A DNA stretch of 64,000 bases from Anaerolineaceae bacterium (lineage in GTDB: Bacteria > Chloroflexota > Anaerolineae > Aggregatilineales > Phototrophicaceae). The position numbers were made by a program, and so were the translations under genes. The stretch is taken from NCBI GenBank assembly GCA_026708325.1, contig JAPOVC010000022.1, forward strand, positions 62,001-126,000, in the 5' to 3' direction. Under the pieces are notes generated by a model that worked only from the letters and a program-made list of their open reading frames with translations, did not search any database and was not told where the DNA came from. Position 1 is the first letter of the stretch. Each line of letters opens with the position of its first letter. Positions 16,186 through 24,855 of the stretch are shown here, one piece after another.

Positions 16186-17160
16186 CTAACGTGTATCGCT
16201 CAGCAAATCCAGCCAGGCCATTTCGGCCGGGCTCAGCTCCAGTTCCAGCGCCTCAATGTTTTGCTGCAACTCTTCGGCGCTGCGGCTGGCGATGAGGGCG
16301 TAGAGATTCAGCGGGGAATTGAAAATGTAGGCCACGGCGATTTGGGCCACCGTCAGGCTCTTCTCCAGCGCGAGAATCTGCGCGCGGGCCAGACGATCGA
16401 AGTTGTCCTCATTGCAATAGAAATCGACGACTACGCGATCGTAATAGTCTTTGAAGCTGTCAAGATTGTCGGGACGGAAGCGACCGCTGAAGAAACCGCC
16501 CGCCAGGCTCGACCAGGTGAAGAGCGGCATCTGCGCCTCCTGGTACCAGGCGCGCTCATCATGGTTGCCCGGCCCGCTGATGCTGATGCAACCCTCCCAG
16601 GGGACCGCGATCTGGTCCGCCAGGCTGAAGTTGGGGCTGCTGGCGCGGAATGGCTCCGCCCCGTTGGCCGCCGCCCAGGCGTTGGCTTCCTGCAGGCGCT
16701 CAATCGACCAGTTGGAGCCGCCGTAAATGCCGATCACGCCTTTCCTGTGATACTCGTCCAGTTTGGCGACGATGGGACCGACAGGTTGCGACTCGTCGTC
16801 GCGGTGCAGCAGGTAGATCTCAATGGAATCCGTCCCCAGGCGGGCCAGGGAATCATGGATGTCGGATTCGATGTCGAAGGGCGTCACGCGTTTGCGGTCC
16901 TGCGAATGATGGGCGCCCTTGGTCAGGATGACGACCTCATCGCGCACGCCACGGGTCTTCAGCCAGTGACCAAAAACGCGCTCCACGTCCCCACCGCCAT
17001 AGTTGTGCGCCATGTCGAAGGTCGTGACGCCCTGTTCCAGGGCGTCGTCGAAAAGACCCAGCATGTAGTCAAACTTGTCTGACACCCTGCCGGAGAATGC
17101 TGTGCCCTGCACGATGCGCGAAACCGGTTTGCTGACTCCTTCAATGCTGCTGTATTTCAT
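16186..17160 (-). CDS. Aldo/keto reductase
   Basis: A 324-residue NAD(P)H-dependent TIM-barrel oxidoreductase. The catalytic Asp and Tyr lie in FDMAHNYGGG, the Lys in ILTKGAHH and the His in YLLHRDDES. The C-terminal nucleotide-binding part includes ASRSAEEL. The substrate is unknown; sugars or sugar lactones fit the neighbourhood. The ATG at 17160 overlaps the stop of the upstream Gfo/Idh gene by four bases, so the two are coupled and may act in sequence. The longer upstream frame is rejected because it adds 41 residues that do not look like the family and lies inside the neighbour. Confidence 0.88.
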   Translation of the reverse strand: MKYSSIEGVSKPVSRIVQGTAFSGRVSDKFDYMLGLFDDALEQGVTTFDMAHNYGGGDVERVFGHWLKTRGVRDEVVILTKGAHHSQDRKRVTPFDIESDIHDSLARLGTDSIEIYLLHRDDESQPVGPIVAKLDEYHRKGVIGIYGGSNWSIERLQEANAWAAANGAEPFRASSPNFSLADQIAVPWEGCISISGPGNHDERAWYQEAQMPLFTWSSLAGGFFSGRFRPDNLDSFKDYYDRVVVDFYCNEDNFDRLARAQILALEKSLTVAQIAVAYIFNSPLNLYALIASRSAEELQQNIEALELELSPAEMAWLDLLSDTR

Positions 17161-18140
17161 CGTGCATCCTCCATCGGGTAGCGCAGACCCCACTGGGCGC
17201 GAATCTCGTCCATGGTCCGCATTATTTCCAGAGATTCGTCCAGCGGCATGATGTCGCTTTCCAGCTGACCGTTCCGAATGCAACGAGCGACCTCGGCCGC
17301 CTCGTGATTGAAGCCGTTGCCGTTCATCGGAATCTCCATCACGCTGGTCTCACGCCCGTAGACCTCAAGCGTGATGCGCTCCGGAAACCAGTATTGCGGG
17401 TGGATCGTGATGCGGCCCAGCGTGCCGTTGATGACCGCCTGGTGCGGCGTGGTGGTACGGATGGCCGTGCTGATCGTCGTGAGGGCGCCACTCTCATAGC
17501 CAAGGATGATCGCCGCATTTTCGTCGACGCCGCTTTCGCCCAGATGCGCCATACTGACGACCCGTTGAGGCTTGCCCAGCACCATGGAAGCGAAGGACAA
17601 CGAGTAGATGCCGATGTCCAGCAGGGCTCCCCCGCCCAGTTCCGGCGCAAAAAGGCGATGCTGTGGGTTGAAGGCCGCGCGAAAGCCGAAATCGATGTCC
17701 ACGATGTTGATGTCGCCGATGACGCCGGAGTCCAGCAGTTCGCGCAGCTTCACCGTGGCCGGCATGAAGCGCGACCACATGCCCTCCATCAGGAAGAGGC
17801 CTTTTTCACGCGCCAGATTCACCACCTGTTCCAGCTCGGCAGCGTTGATGGTGAATGGCTTTTCGCAGAGCACGGCCACCCCCGCCTCAAGACAGGTGAT
17901 GCAGTTCGGGGCATGGAAAGGGTGCGGCGTGGCGACGTAAATGGCGTCCAGGTCGGGGTCGGCGGCCAGGGCCTCGTAAGTATCGTAGCGCCGTTTGGCG
18001 CCGTGACGGTCGCCGAAGGCATCGGCCGCCTGCTGCGTGCGTGAGCCGACGGCCAGTACCCTGGCGTCCGGCAGTTGGCTGACACCGACGGCAAAGTCTT
18101 TGGCGATTCGACCTGTACTGATGATTCCCCAGCGGAACAC
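17157..18140 (-). CDS. Gfo/Idh/MocA family oxidoreductase
   Basis: A 327-residue NAD(P)-dependent oxidoreductase. The N-terminal Rossmann fold has GIISTGRIAKDF as nucleotide loop, ATPHPFH, and the catalytic-lysine motif CEKPFT. The C-terminal alpha/beta domain contains LGGGALLDIGIY. The family oxidises or isomerises sugars, inositols and derivatives; the exact substrate cannot be read from sequence. The start is GTG with AAAGGAG at ideal spacing and an extended -10 box 38 bases upstream. It heads the apparent operon Gfo/Idh, aldo/keto reductase, nagA. Confidence 0.88.
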   Translation of the reverse strand: MFRWGIISTGRIAKDFAVGVSQLPDARVLAVGSRTQQAADAFGDRHGAKRRYDTYEALAADPDLDAIYVATPHPFHAPNCITCLEAGVAVLCEKPFTINAAELEQVVNLAREKGLFLMEGMWSRFMPATVKLRELLDSGVIGDINIVDIDFGFRAAFNPQHRLFAPELGGGALLDIGIYSLSFASMVLGKPQRVVSMAHLGESGVDENAAIILGYESGALTTISTAIRTTTPHQAVINGTLGRITIHPQYWFPERITLEVYGRETSVMEIPMNGNGFNHEAAEVARCIRNGQLESDIMPLDESLEIMRTMDEIRAQWGLRYPMEDAR

Positions 18141-18177
18141 GGGCGCTCCTTTCCATCTCAGAGCCGCATGGGTCGGC

Positions 18178-18186
18178 AGTATAGCA
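18178..18186 (-). promoter_or_regulatory. Extended -10 promoter of the Gfo/Idh-AKR-nagA operon
   Basis: TGCTATACT on the minus strand, identical to the icd element, lying 38 bases upstream of the GTG start. No -35 match is visible. Confidence 0.6.
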
Positions 18187-18250
18187 CGGGGGGAATGCCC
18201 GCCGGGCTACGCGGTCCAGTCGATGCGGGGTCTCCAGGCCCCGACATGGT

Positions 18251-18256
18251 TACAAT
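18251..18256 (+). promoter_or_regulatory. Possible -10 box of the mannonate dehydratase gene
   Basis: TACAAT lies 26 bases before the chosen ATG, with GGAGA between them. If used, it supports the start at 18282 because the upstream ATG at 18246 would not be in the transcript. The -35 region is poor. Confidence 0.35.
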
Positions 18257-18281
18257 CCCGGAAAAGCTGGAGACAGTCGCC

Positions 18282-19253
18282 ATGCGCATTGCCTTGTTGC
18301 CCATGTCACTCGACGACGCCACCCTCCGCCTCGCCGCCCAGATCGGCGTGAGCGATATCGTCACCGGCCGGCCGGCAGAAGACTGCGGTCCGGTCTGGGA
18401 CTTTCTCGCCCTGCTCCGTTTGCGCCAGCGCATTGAATCGGCCGGCCTGCGGCTCAGCGTGATCGAGGGCATCCCGGTCAGTGACAACATCAAACTGGGC
18501 CTGCCTGGCCGGGACGAAGACATCCTTCACTTTTGCGAATCGCTGGCCAACATGGGCGCCGCCGGGATCCCGGTCCTTTGCTACAACTTCATGACCGCCT
18601 TCGGCTGGCTGCGCACCTCGCTGGCCGATCGCGGCCGCGGCGGGGCCCTTGTCAGCAGCTACCGGCACGAACTCATGGCGAACGCTCCGCTCACCCAATA
18701 CGGCGAGGTCAGCGAAGAGCGTCTGTGGCAGAACTTCGAGGTGTTTCTGAAGCGCGTGCTGCCCGTCGCCGAGCAGGCCGGCGTCAAACTCGCCCTGCAC
18801 CCCGACGATCCACCCATTTCTCCGATCCGCGGCATCGCGCGCATCATGCGCAGCGCCGCTGCCTTCCGCCGGGTCATCGAACTGGCGCCCTCGCCCAACA
18901 ACGGCCTGACCTTCTGCCAGGGCAATTTCGCCGCCATGCGCGACGTGCCGGACGTTCCGGCCGCCATCCGTGAATTTGGCGCGCGAGAGAAAGTCTTCTT
19001 TGTGCATTTTCGCGATGTCAGCAACAAGGTGCCCGATTTCGACGAGGTCTTCCACGACGAGGGGCCGACCGACATGTTGGCCTGCATGCGGGCCTGGCGC
19101 GACGTCGGCTTCACTGGCCCCCTGCGCCCGGACCACGCCCCCACGCTGGAGGGTGAGAGCAATGAGCATCCGGGCTACATGCTGCTGGGCAAGATCTACG
19201 CCGTTGGCTACATGCGCGGCCTGATCCAGGCTGCCTCCAGAACGACGAAATGA
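18282..19253 (+). CDS. uxuA: Mannonate dehydratase-like protein
   Basis: A 323-residue UxuA-family enzyme, shorter than the roughly 390-residue enterobacterial form. The family converts D-mannonate to 2-keto-3-deoxygluconate in glucuronate use. Supporting motifs are LALHPDDPP (metal and catalytic residues), GLTFCQGN, FFVHFRDV and RPDHAPTLEGE. The Met at 18282 is preferred because a -10 box lies between it and earlier in-frame starts. The gene is divergent from the Gfo/Idh-AKR-nagA operon and is followed on the same strand by a TIM-barrel isomerase and another Gfo/Idh gene. Other sugar acids as substrate are possible. Confidence 0.82.
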   Translation: MRIALLPMSLDDATLRLAAQIGVSDIVTGRPAEDCGPVWDFLALLRLRQRIESAGLRLSVIEGIPVSDNIKLGLPGRDEDILHFCESLANMGAAGIPVLCYNFMTAFGWLRTSLADRGRGGALVSSYRHELMANAPLTQYGEVSEERLWQNFEVFLKRVLPVAEQAGVKLALHPDDPPISPIRGIARIMRSAAAFRRVIELAPSPNNGLTFCQGNFAAMRDVPDVPAAIREFGAREKVFFVHFRDVSNKVPDFDEVFHDEGPTDMLACMRAWRDVGFTGPLRPDHAPTLEGESNEHPGYMLLGKIYAVGYMRGLIQAASRTTK

Positions 19254-19310
19254 ACTGCGTCACTGCCTGCTCGCGCCCCGCAGGCCGTGGCAGCAGAGCC
19301 CGTAGCGCGC

Positions 19311-19316
19311 TACACT
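19311..19316 (+). promoter_or_regulatory. Possible -10 box upstream of the TIM-barrel isomerase
   Basis: TACACT lies 38 bases upstream of the ATG at 19355. There is no clear -35, and the gene could instead be read from the uxuA transcript. Confidence 0.3.
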
Positions 19317-19354
19317 GCCCGCATTGATTTGTGGATGCTGCCGGAGGGGATTCC

Positions 19355-20350
19355 ATGGCAAGACCAGTTACGTTGTTTACCGGACAATGGGCCGATCTGA
19401 CGCTGGATACCCTGGCGCAGAAGGCCGCCGAATGGGGTTATGACGGCCTTGAGCTTGCCTGTTGGGGCGATCACTTCGAGGTCAATCGCGCCCTGGAAGA
19501 GGACGGTTACCTCCAGACCCGCCATGACATCCTGGCCAAACACGGTCTGCAATGTTTCGCCATTTCCAACCACCTCGTCGGTCAGGCGGTGTGCGACCGC
19601 ATCGACGCGCGCCATCAGGAGATCGTCCCGCCCTACGTCTGGGGCGATGGCGACGCGGATGGCGTCAACGAGCGCGCTGCCGCTGAAATCGCCAACACCG
19701 CGCGGGCCGCGCGCGCCTTCGGCGTGGACGTCGTCAACGGCTTCACGGGAAGTTCAGTCTGGCATCTGCTTTACCATTTTCCGCCCACGTCGCCTGATCT
19801 CATTGACGCCGGTTACCGTGAATTTGCCGATCGCTGGAACCCGATTCTGGATGTCTTTGACGAGGTCGGAGTCCGCTTTGGCCTGGAGGTGCATCCGACG
19901 GAAATCGCCTACGACATCCACACCTCGGAACTGGCGCTGGCGGCCATCGACCGGCGGCCCGCCTTCGGCTTCAACTTTGACCCCAGTCACTTCATTCACC
20001 AGATGTTTGATCCGGTGCTGTTCATCGATCGTTTCGAGGACCGCATCTACCATGTGCACGTCAAGGACTCGCGCATTACGCTGAATGGCGTAAACAGCAT
20101 CCTTTCGTCGCATCTGCAATTTGGCGATTACAAACGCGGCTGGGACTTTGTCTCGCCCGGTCGCGGCGACGTCGATTTCGAAGGCATGATCCGTGCGCTG
20201 AACCGCATCGGCTACGACGGGCCGCTCTCGGTCGAGTGGGAGGACAGCGGCATGGACCGTGAACACGGTGCTGCCGAATCGGTCGATTTCGTGCGCAACG
20301 CCGACTTCGAGAAGTCCGGTCGCGCCTTTGATGCATCCTTTGCCGAGTAA
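19355..20350 (+). CDS. Sugar phosphate isomerase/epimerase (AP endonuclease 2-type TIM barrel)
   Basis: A 331-residue xylose isomerase-like TIM barrel. Metal-ligand motifs are seen in [28 protein letters not shown] and LSVEWEDSG. Members isomerise or epimerise sugars, inositols or keto acids; the substrate here is not known. The ATG at 19355 follows CCGGAGGGG, a strong ribosome site, so the Met eight codons earlier is not used. The downstream Gfo/Idh gene starts 12 bases after the stop, and this TIM-barrel plus Gfo/Idh pairing is common in sugar and inositol degradation. Confidence 0.85.
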   Translation: MARPVTLFTGQWADLTLDTLAQKAAEWGYDGLELACWGDHFEVNRALEEDGYLQTRHDILAKHGLQCFAISNHLVGQAVCDRIDARHQEIVPPYVWGDGDADGVNERAAAEIANTARAARAFGVDVVNGFTGSSVWHLLYHFPPTSPDLIDAGYREFADRWNPILDVFDEVGVRFGLEVHPTEIAYDIHTSELALAAIDRRPAFGFNFDPSHFIHQMFDPVLFIDRFEDRIYHVHVKDSRITLNGVNSILSSHLQFGDYKRGWDFVSPGRGDVDFEGMIRALNRIGYDGPLSVEWEDSGMDREHGAAESVDFVRNADFEKSGRAFDASFAE

Positions 20351-20362
20351 GGAGAAGAAGTC

Positions 20363-21559
20363 ATGAGCGAAGCAGGTGGCATCTCCCGCATGGGCGCCGT
20401 GGCCGGTGGCAACGTGGAAGCACCGGAACTGGGCATCGGACTGCTGGGCACGGCCTTCATGTGCAATGCCCACACCAACGCCTTTCTCAGTATTCCCCAC
20501 AACATGTATCCGCCGGTCGCCATCCCGCGTCTCGTGGCGCTTTCCGGCCGCAACGAGGCCAACCTGAACGCCGCCGCCGATCGCTACGGCTACCAGCATC
20601 GTTACACCCGCTGGCAGGACATGCTGGAGAACGAAGCCGTCCAGGTCTTCGACAACGGCGGCCCCAACAATGTCCACGCCGAGCCCTGCATTGCCGCGGC
20701 AGAAGCCGGCAAACACGTCTTCTGCGAGAAGCCGCTGGCGCGCACGGCCGAAGAGGCGAAGGGCATGCTCGACGCCGCGGTCAAGGCCGGCGTCAAGCAC
20801 ATGGTGGCCTACAACTACCGCTTTGTGCCCGCCATTGTTCAGGCGCGCAAGTTGATCAAGAGCGGCGCGCTGGGGCGCATCTACCACTTCCGCGCCGTCT
20901 ACCTGCAGGACTGGATCGTCGACCCCGAATTCCCGATGACCTGGCGCTTCAGCAAGGAGGTCGCCGGCAGCGGCTCACTCGGCGACCTCGCCTCCCACAT
21001 CCTCGATATCGGCCGTTTCCTGGTCGGCGAACCCACGCGCGTCATGGGGATGAAGAAGACCTTTATCGACGAACGGCCCGATGGCGAGGGCGGCCGCGCC
21101 ACGGTCGACGTTGACGACGCCGTTACAGCGCTTCTCGAATTCGACAACGGCGCCCTCGGCACCATTGAGGCCACGCGCTTCGCCATCGGTCACCGCAACG
21201 GCAACATGTGGGAAGTCAACGGCGAAAACGGCAGCATTCGCTTCAACCTCGAGCGGCTGAACGAGCTGGACGTCTACTGGAACGATGGCCGTCAGGAGAC
21301 CCTCGGCTTCACCAACGTACTTATCAGCGAGGGCCACCATCCCTACTGGGAGCACTGGTGGCCGCCCGGCCACATGATCGGCTGGGAGCACACCTTCCTC
21401 CACGAGTTCCACCACTTCTTCGATTGCATCGTCAATGGCAAGGACGTGGCCCCCTGGGGCGCGACCTTCGTCGATGGCTATCGCAACAACGTCATCACCG
21501 ACGCCATTGAGGAATCCGCCAGCACCGGCCGCCAGGTCGATATCCGTTACGAAGACTGA
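20363..21559 (+). CDS. Gfo/Idh/MocA family oxidoreductase
   Basis: A 398-residue member with a 22-residue N-terminal extension before the nucleotide loop GLLGTAFMC. The catalytic Lys is in CEKPLA at about residue 120, followed by YNYRFVPA. The substrate domain is long, with many aromatic residues near the C-terminus (HHPYWEHWWPPGHM), unlike its paralogues here. AAGGAG precedes the ATG. It is coupled by proximity to the TIM-barrel gene, suggesting oxidation and isomerisation of the same sugar. An inverted repeat follows the stop codon. Confidence 0.87.
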   Translation: MSEAGGISRMGAVAGGNVEAPELGIGLLGTAFMCNAHTNAFLSIPHNMYPPVAIPRLVALSGRNEANLNAAADRYGYQHRYTRWQDMLENEAVQVFDNGGPNNVHAEPCIAAAEAGKHVFCEKPLARTAEEAKGMLDAAVKAGVKHMVAYNYRFVPAIVQARKLIKSGALGRIYHFRAVYLQDWIVDPEFPMTWRFSKEVAGSGSLGDLASHILDIGRFLVGEPTRVMGMKKTFIDERPDGEGGRATVDVDDAVTALLEFDNGALGTIEATRFAIGHRNGNMWEVNGENGSIRFNLERLNELDVYWNDGRQETLGFTNVLISEGHHPYWEHWWPPGHMIGWEHTFLHEFHHFFDCIVNGKDVAPWGATFVDGYRNNVITDAIEESASTGRQVDIRYED

Positions 21560-21565
21560 AGAATC

Positions 21566-21590
21566 AGGGGGCGGGCCCCACCTGCCCCCT
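21566..21590. terminator. GC-rich inverted repeat between convergent genes
   Basis: AGGGGGC (21566-21572) pairs with GCCCCCT (21584-21590) around an 11-base loop between the Gfo/Idh stop and the stop of the hydratase small subunit. No T-run is present. It probably separates the two converging transcripts. Confidence 0.45.
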
Positions 21591-22084
21591 CAACACCTCC
21601 TGGCCGCCCTGAGGGACGCAATCAACCCGCCGGCTGCGACAATGTGGCGTACGGAAGGTGGCAAGGGAGCAAAGCGCAGGGTCTCCCCCGCCAACTCCAG
21701 TTCACCGGCGTCCAGGTCCAGTGACAATTCACTGCCGTTCTGCGCCAGCGCGGATACGCCCGGACAGGTCAGGGCCAGCAAGCCGTTGTTGATGGCGTTG
21801 CGAAAGTAGATGCGCGCGAAGGATTCGGCGATGACGGCGTACAGGCCGCAGGCCAGCAGACAGGTCACCGCCTGTTCGCGGCTGCTGCCGTTGCCCCAGT
21901 TGCGGCCGGCCACGATGACATCCCCGGGTTGCACGGCCCTGGCGAAGTCCGGGTCCAGGTCTTCCAGGGCATGCCGCGCCAGCGCTGCCGAATCATGTTG
22001 CACACTGTAGGTGTACTTGCCCGGGAAAATAACGTCAGTGTTGACGTGATCGCTGTAAGCCCAGACACGGTGTCTGCTGCGCAT
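21590..22084 (-). CDS. Aconitase-family hydratase, small subunit (homoaconitase/IPMI type)
   Basis: A 164-residue swivelling domain of the isopropylmalate/homoaconitate hydratases. Family motifs are DHVNTDVIFPGKY, GRNWGNGSSREQA and FARIYFRNAINNG. The loop that reads YLR in known homoaconitases reads YTYSV here, so the substrate is not settled by this subunit. It starts five bases after the large-subunit stop and must work with it. With the homocitrate synthase at the head of the operon, homocitrate to homoisocitrate is the likeliest reaction. 3-Isopropylmalate or methylmalate-type substrates remain possible. Confidence 0.82.
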   Translation of the reverse strand: MRSRHRVWAYSDHVNTDVIFPGKYTYSVQHDSAALARHALEDLDPDFARAVQPGDVIVAGRNWGNGSSREQAVTCLLACGLYAVIAESFARIYFRNAINNGLLALTCPGVSALAQNGSELSLDLDAGELELAGETLRFAPLPPSVRHIVAAGGLIASLRAARRC

Positions 22085-22089
22085 GCCCT

Positions 22090-23388
22090 TCAGGCCTCCG
22101 CCAGCAGGTGGGCGGGATGCACGATCTCGCCGGCGACGGCGCTGGCGGCGACCACCGCCGGATTCGCCAGATAGATTTCAGCATCCCGCTGGCCCATGCG
22201 CCCGCGAAAGTTGCGGTTGGCGCTGCTGATGCAGACTTCGCCGGGCGCCAGTACGCCGGCGTGTACCCCCATGCAGGGCCCGCAGCCCGGTGTGCCGATG
22301 CTTGCGCCCGCCTCGATCAAGTCGGCCAGATGTCCGGCATCAAGAGCGTCAGCCAGCACCTGGGACGAGGCCGGAATCACCAGCAGCCGGGCGCGCAGCC
22401 GACGTCCGCGCACGACCTCGGCCGCCGCTGCCAGGTCCTCCAGACGGCCATTGGTGCAGGTGCCGATGAAGGCCAGGTCAACCCTCGTTCCCGCCAAAGC
22501 TGAAACCGGCTGCGCGTTGTCAACGCGGTGGGGACAGGCAACGATCGCTTCGATCCCGTCCAGAGCGACGTCCAGTTGCCTTGCGCAGGGTGCGTCCTGG
22601 TCGGGCATCAATGCCCGCTCGCGAAAGAATGACAATCGCTCCTGCCAGTCATGCGCACGATTTCGGCGCAGTTGCGTCTCCAGCCAGCGCCACGTGACCT
22701 CATCCGGCGCGATGAAGGCGTTCTTGGCGCCCATTTCCGCCATCATGTTGGCCAAAGCGGCGCGCATGTCCGGGGAAAGGGTCGCCACCCCCGGCCCGTC
22801 GAATTCGACAGCCATGTAGTTGGCGCCATCCGCGCCCAGGCGCGCGATGAGTTGCAGTGCGAGGTCCTTGGACATCACGCCGGGCGCCAGCCGTCCGGAA
22901 AGGGTGATGCGCAGGGTCTCGGGTACGCGTAGCCACAACTCGCCTGTGGCCCACAGCGCCGCGATTTCACTGCGTCCCACGCCGGCGCCAAAGGCCCCCA
23001 GCCAGCCGCAATGCGGGCTGTGGCTGTCCGCGCCCAGCAGGATCATGCCGGGCCCGACCACGCCCTCTTCGCAATGCACCTGATGACAGATTCCGCGACC
23101 CATCTCGAAGAAGTGCGGGATGCCCTGCTCCGCCACAAAGCGACGGATATCCGCGTGGTTCTGCGCGTGTTGGGGCGTGGGCGGGGGAACGGCGTGGTCC
23201 AGCGTGATGGCCAGACGCTCCGGAAAGCGCACGCTCGCTTGCGGCAATTGCCGGAAAAGCCGGGCAATCGCGGCGCTGTTATCGTGGCTGAGCACCACGT
23301 CGGGTGTGATGTCGAGCACCTCGCCGGGCTGCACCTGCGCGCGATCGGCGTTGCGCGCCAGGACCTTCTCGCTGAAGGTCGCCCCCAT
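22090..23388 (-). CDS. Aconitase-family hydratase, large subunit (homoaconitase/IPMI type)
   Basis: A 432-residue [4Fe-4S] hydratase subunit. The cluster cysteines are visible in FIGTCTNGR and in TPGCGPCMG. Substrate and cofactor motifs include [12 protein letters not shown] and [13 protein letters not shown]. The length fits the archaeal/Thermus-type two-subunit enzymes. The ATG shares one base with the stop of the upstream homocitrate synthase gene (TGATG), so translation is coupled. The small-subunit gene follows five bases later. The order synthase, large, small matches an alpha-aminoadipate pathway module, but the later steps are not in the window. Confidence 0.85.
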   Translation of the reverse strand: MGATFSEKVLARNADRAQVQPGEVLDITPDVVLSHDNSAAIARLFRQLPQASVRFPERLAITLDHAVPPPTPQHAQNHADIRRFVAEQGIPHFFEMGRGICHQVHCEEGVVGPGMILLGADSHSPHCGWLGAFGAGVGRSEIAALWATGELWLRVPETLRITLSGRLAPGVMSKDLALQLIARLGADGANYMAVEFDGPGVATLSPDMRAALANMMAEMGAKNAFIAPDEVTWRWLETQLRRNRAHDWQERLSFFRERALMPDQDAPCARQLDVALDGIEAIVACPHRVDNAQPVSALAGTRVDLAFIGTCTNGRLEDLAAAAEVVRGRRLRARLLVIPASSQVLADALDAGHLADLIEAGASIGTPGCGPCMGVHAGVLAPGEVCISSANRNFRGRMGQRDAEIYLANPAVVAASAVAGEIVHPAHLLAEA

Positions 23389-24530
23389 CAGCCGGGCTCC
23401 CTGACCGCGTCCTGCAGCACCCGGTCCACGTCGGCGAGCGTGATGCGCCGCTCGTCCGCCAGCGCCTTAATGCGACGCGTCGCAGCGCGCAATTCCGGCT
23501 CGTCCAGCGCCATGCCCAGGGTGGCCGCCCGGTCGCGCACGGCATTCCAGCCCACCAGACGATGGGCAACGTCGATGTTGCGCGCAATTCCGAAGTCTTT
23601 CGGATCGATGGCCTCATAACTGATGGGGTTTTGCAGCACCGCGTTGGTGTGTACGCCAGCCTTGTGATGAAAGGCAGTGCGCCCTGTGATGGGTGTGTTG
23701 AAGGGCACGTCAATGCCGACCCTTTGCGCCACCAGTTCCTCGATTTCGCGCAGCAGGGGAAGGTCGTACTTGCGCACGAGTTGCGGGTCCACCGTGTAAA
23801 TGCGCGCCACCAGACTTCCCAGCGCCGTGATGCCATTGCGTTCGCCGATTCCCAGCACCGTGGTGTCGACGTGCGTCGCGCCGGCCTGCAGGGCGCACCA
23901 GGCATTGGCGACCGCGCAGCCGCTGTCATCGTGGCCATGAAACTCGATGTCGCAATTGACCGCCTGGCGCAAACTGCTGATCAGACTGTGCGTACGCAGG
24001 GGGTCGGCGATGCCGACCGTATCCGCCACGCCGACGCGATCGACGCCCGCAAGGTCCATTGCCCGGTAGACGGTGAACACGTCCGCGAGGTTGCTGCGAA
24101 AGGTGTCCTCGGTGCTGAAACGCGTCTCGATGTCCTGGTCCTTCAACCAGGCGACGATTTCGCTGCTACTGTCGATGATCTCCTGCAAACTGCGTCCATG
24201 GCTGAACTGCCGCATGTAGGCCGAGGTGCCGATGTAGATGTCCACGCCATCGACGCCGCAATCCACCGCAAGACGCGCCTCGTCCATGCGCGCGCGAATA
24301 TGGGTCAGCAGGCGGAAGCGGCGCTTCATTCCGGCGACGGCGCGCAGCGTGGCCTCACTCTGCGGGCTGGCCAGCGGCGTGGTCAGTTCCATGTATTCCA
24401 CGCCAAAGGCGTCCAGCGCCGCGGCGATTTCCAGCTTGTCCGCCAACGTGAAATGACAGCCTTCAAACTGCTCGCCCTCTCTCAGGGTGGATTCGATCAC
24501 GTTGAAATTGCTGAACGACGCTGCCTGCAT
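23388..24530 (-). CDS. Homocitrate synthase, Lys20 type
   Basis: A 380-residue DRE-TIM enzyme that condenses acetyl-CoA with 2-oxoglutarate, the first step of lysine synthesis through alpha-aminoadipate. It resembles fungal Lys20 more than LeuA or NifV. It opens with [15 protein letters not shown], has the metal motif [13 protein letters not shown], and continues through [11 protein letters not shown], the [12 protein letters not shown] motif and RLVGWNAV. It heads the operon with both hydratase subunits. Its leader holds an intrinsic terminator, so expression is probably controlled by attenuation. A different acyl-CoA or keto acid substrate cannot be excluded. Confidence 0.85.
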   Translation of the reverse strand: MQAASFSNFNVIESTLREGEQFEGCHFTLADKLEIAAALDAFGVEYMELTTPLASPQSEATLRAVAGMKRRFRLLTHIRARMDEARLAVDCGVDGVDIYIGTSAYMRQFSHGRSLQEIIDSSSEIVAWLKDQDIETRFSTEDTFRSNLADVFTVYRAMDLAGVDRVGVADTVGIADPLRTHSLISSLRQAVNCDIEFHGHDDSGCAVANAWCALQAGATHVDTTVLGIGERNGITALGSLVARIYTVDPQLVRKYDLPLLREIEELVAQRVGIDVPFNTPITGRTAFHHKAGVHTNAVLQNPISYEAIDPKDFGIARNIDVAHRLVGWNAVRDRAATLGMALDEPELRAATRRIKALADERRITLADVDRVLQDAVREPG

Positions 24531-24705
24531 GTTGTCCCGTCTTTACTATTCGGCCACCGGGCCTGTTCAACAAAAAAGCCTGCTCCGGCGTTCCGGGCAG
24601 GCCATTGAGGCGGACGCAGAGTCCCGGATCACCTTCCAGGTTGGCTACGCTTCTCCGCCTTGTTCGCCACGTGAGTCTGCATCTGATGGGCTCACCTTGA
24701 CTGCG
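24531..24705 (-). promoter_or_regulatory. Structured leader of the homocitrate synthase operon
   Basis: From the predicted start near 24705 to the ATG there are about 175 bases. GGCGGA and TCCGCC (plus-strand 24654-24659 and 24609-24614) can close a domain with inner hairpins such as ACCT-GGA-AGGT. A further GTGAG/CTCAC hairpin lies upstream. A terminator follows. I could not match it to a known T-box, lysine riboswitch or other class by its conserved motifs. Confidence 0.45.
24568..24602 (-). terminator. Intrinsic terminator (attenuator) before the homocitrate synthase gene
   Basis: Read on the minus strand, GCCTGC and GCAGGC enclose an inner CCGG/CCGG pair with a 4-base loop (24578-24602), followed directly by TTTTTTGTTGAA. 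It lies about 40 bases upstream of the ATG. The gene on the other side is divergent, so no upstream transcript needs terminating; it must act on the operon's own leader. Confidence 0.7.
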
Positions 24706-24711
24706 CCGCAC

Positions 24712-24740
24712 ATTCTGGCACATTACGAGGCAAATTGCAA
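24712..24740 (-). promoter_or_regulatory. Promoter of the homocitrate synthase operon
   Basis: TTGCAA (24735-24740) and, on the minus strand, CAGAAT (plus-strand 24712-24717) are separated by 17 bases. It lies upstream of the structured leader and its terminator. Confidence 0.5.
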
Positions 24741-24768
24741 GGCCAGTCGCAATTCAGGGTGCAGTGGC

Positions 24769-24798
24769 TATAGTCAAGTCACAATTTGTCCCTATAAA
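24769..24798 (+). promoter_or_regulatory. Possible promoter/operator upstream of a Gfo/Idh gene
   Basis: TAGTCA (24771-24776) and TATAAA (24793-24798) are separated by 16 bases. The same stretch is an imperfect palindrome: TATAG and CTATA flank ACAATTTGT. This could be an operator, but no regulator gene is nearby. Confidence 0.4.
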
Positions 24799-24855
24799 AT
24801 GCACGTCGATTGTTTCCATACCGAGCTCTCAACACTGAAAGGTCAGGAGATCACC

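Noticed and set aside
24600..24660. T-box riboswitch before the homocitrate synthase gene
   Set aside because: The AAGGTGATCCGGG stretch only loosely resembles the T-box antiterminator; the UGGN bulge and a specifier loop were not found.
24531..24705. Lysine riboswitch in the same leader
   Set aside because: The conserved lysine-riboswitch core sequences are not present, and the leader looks short for it.
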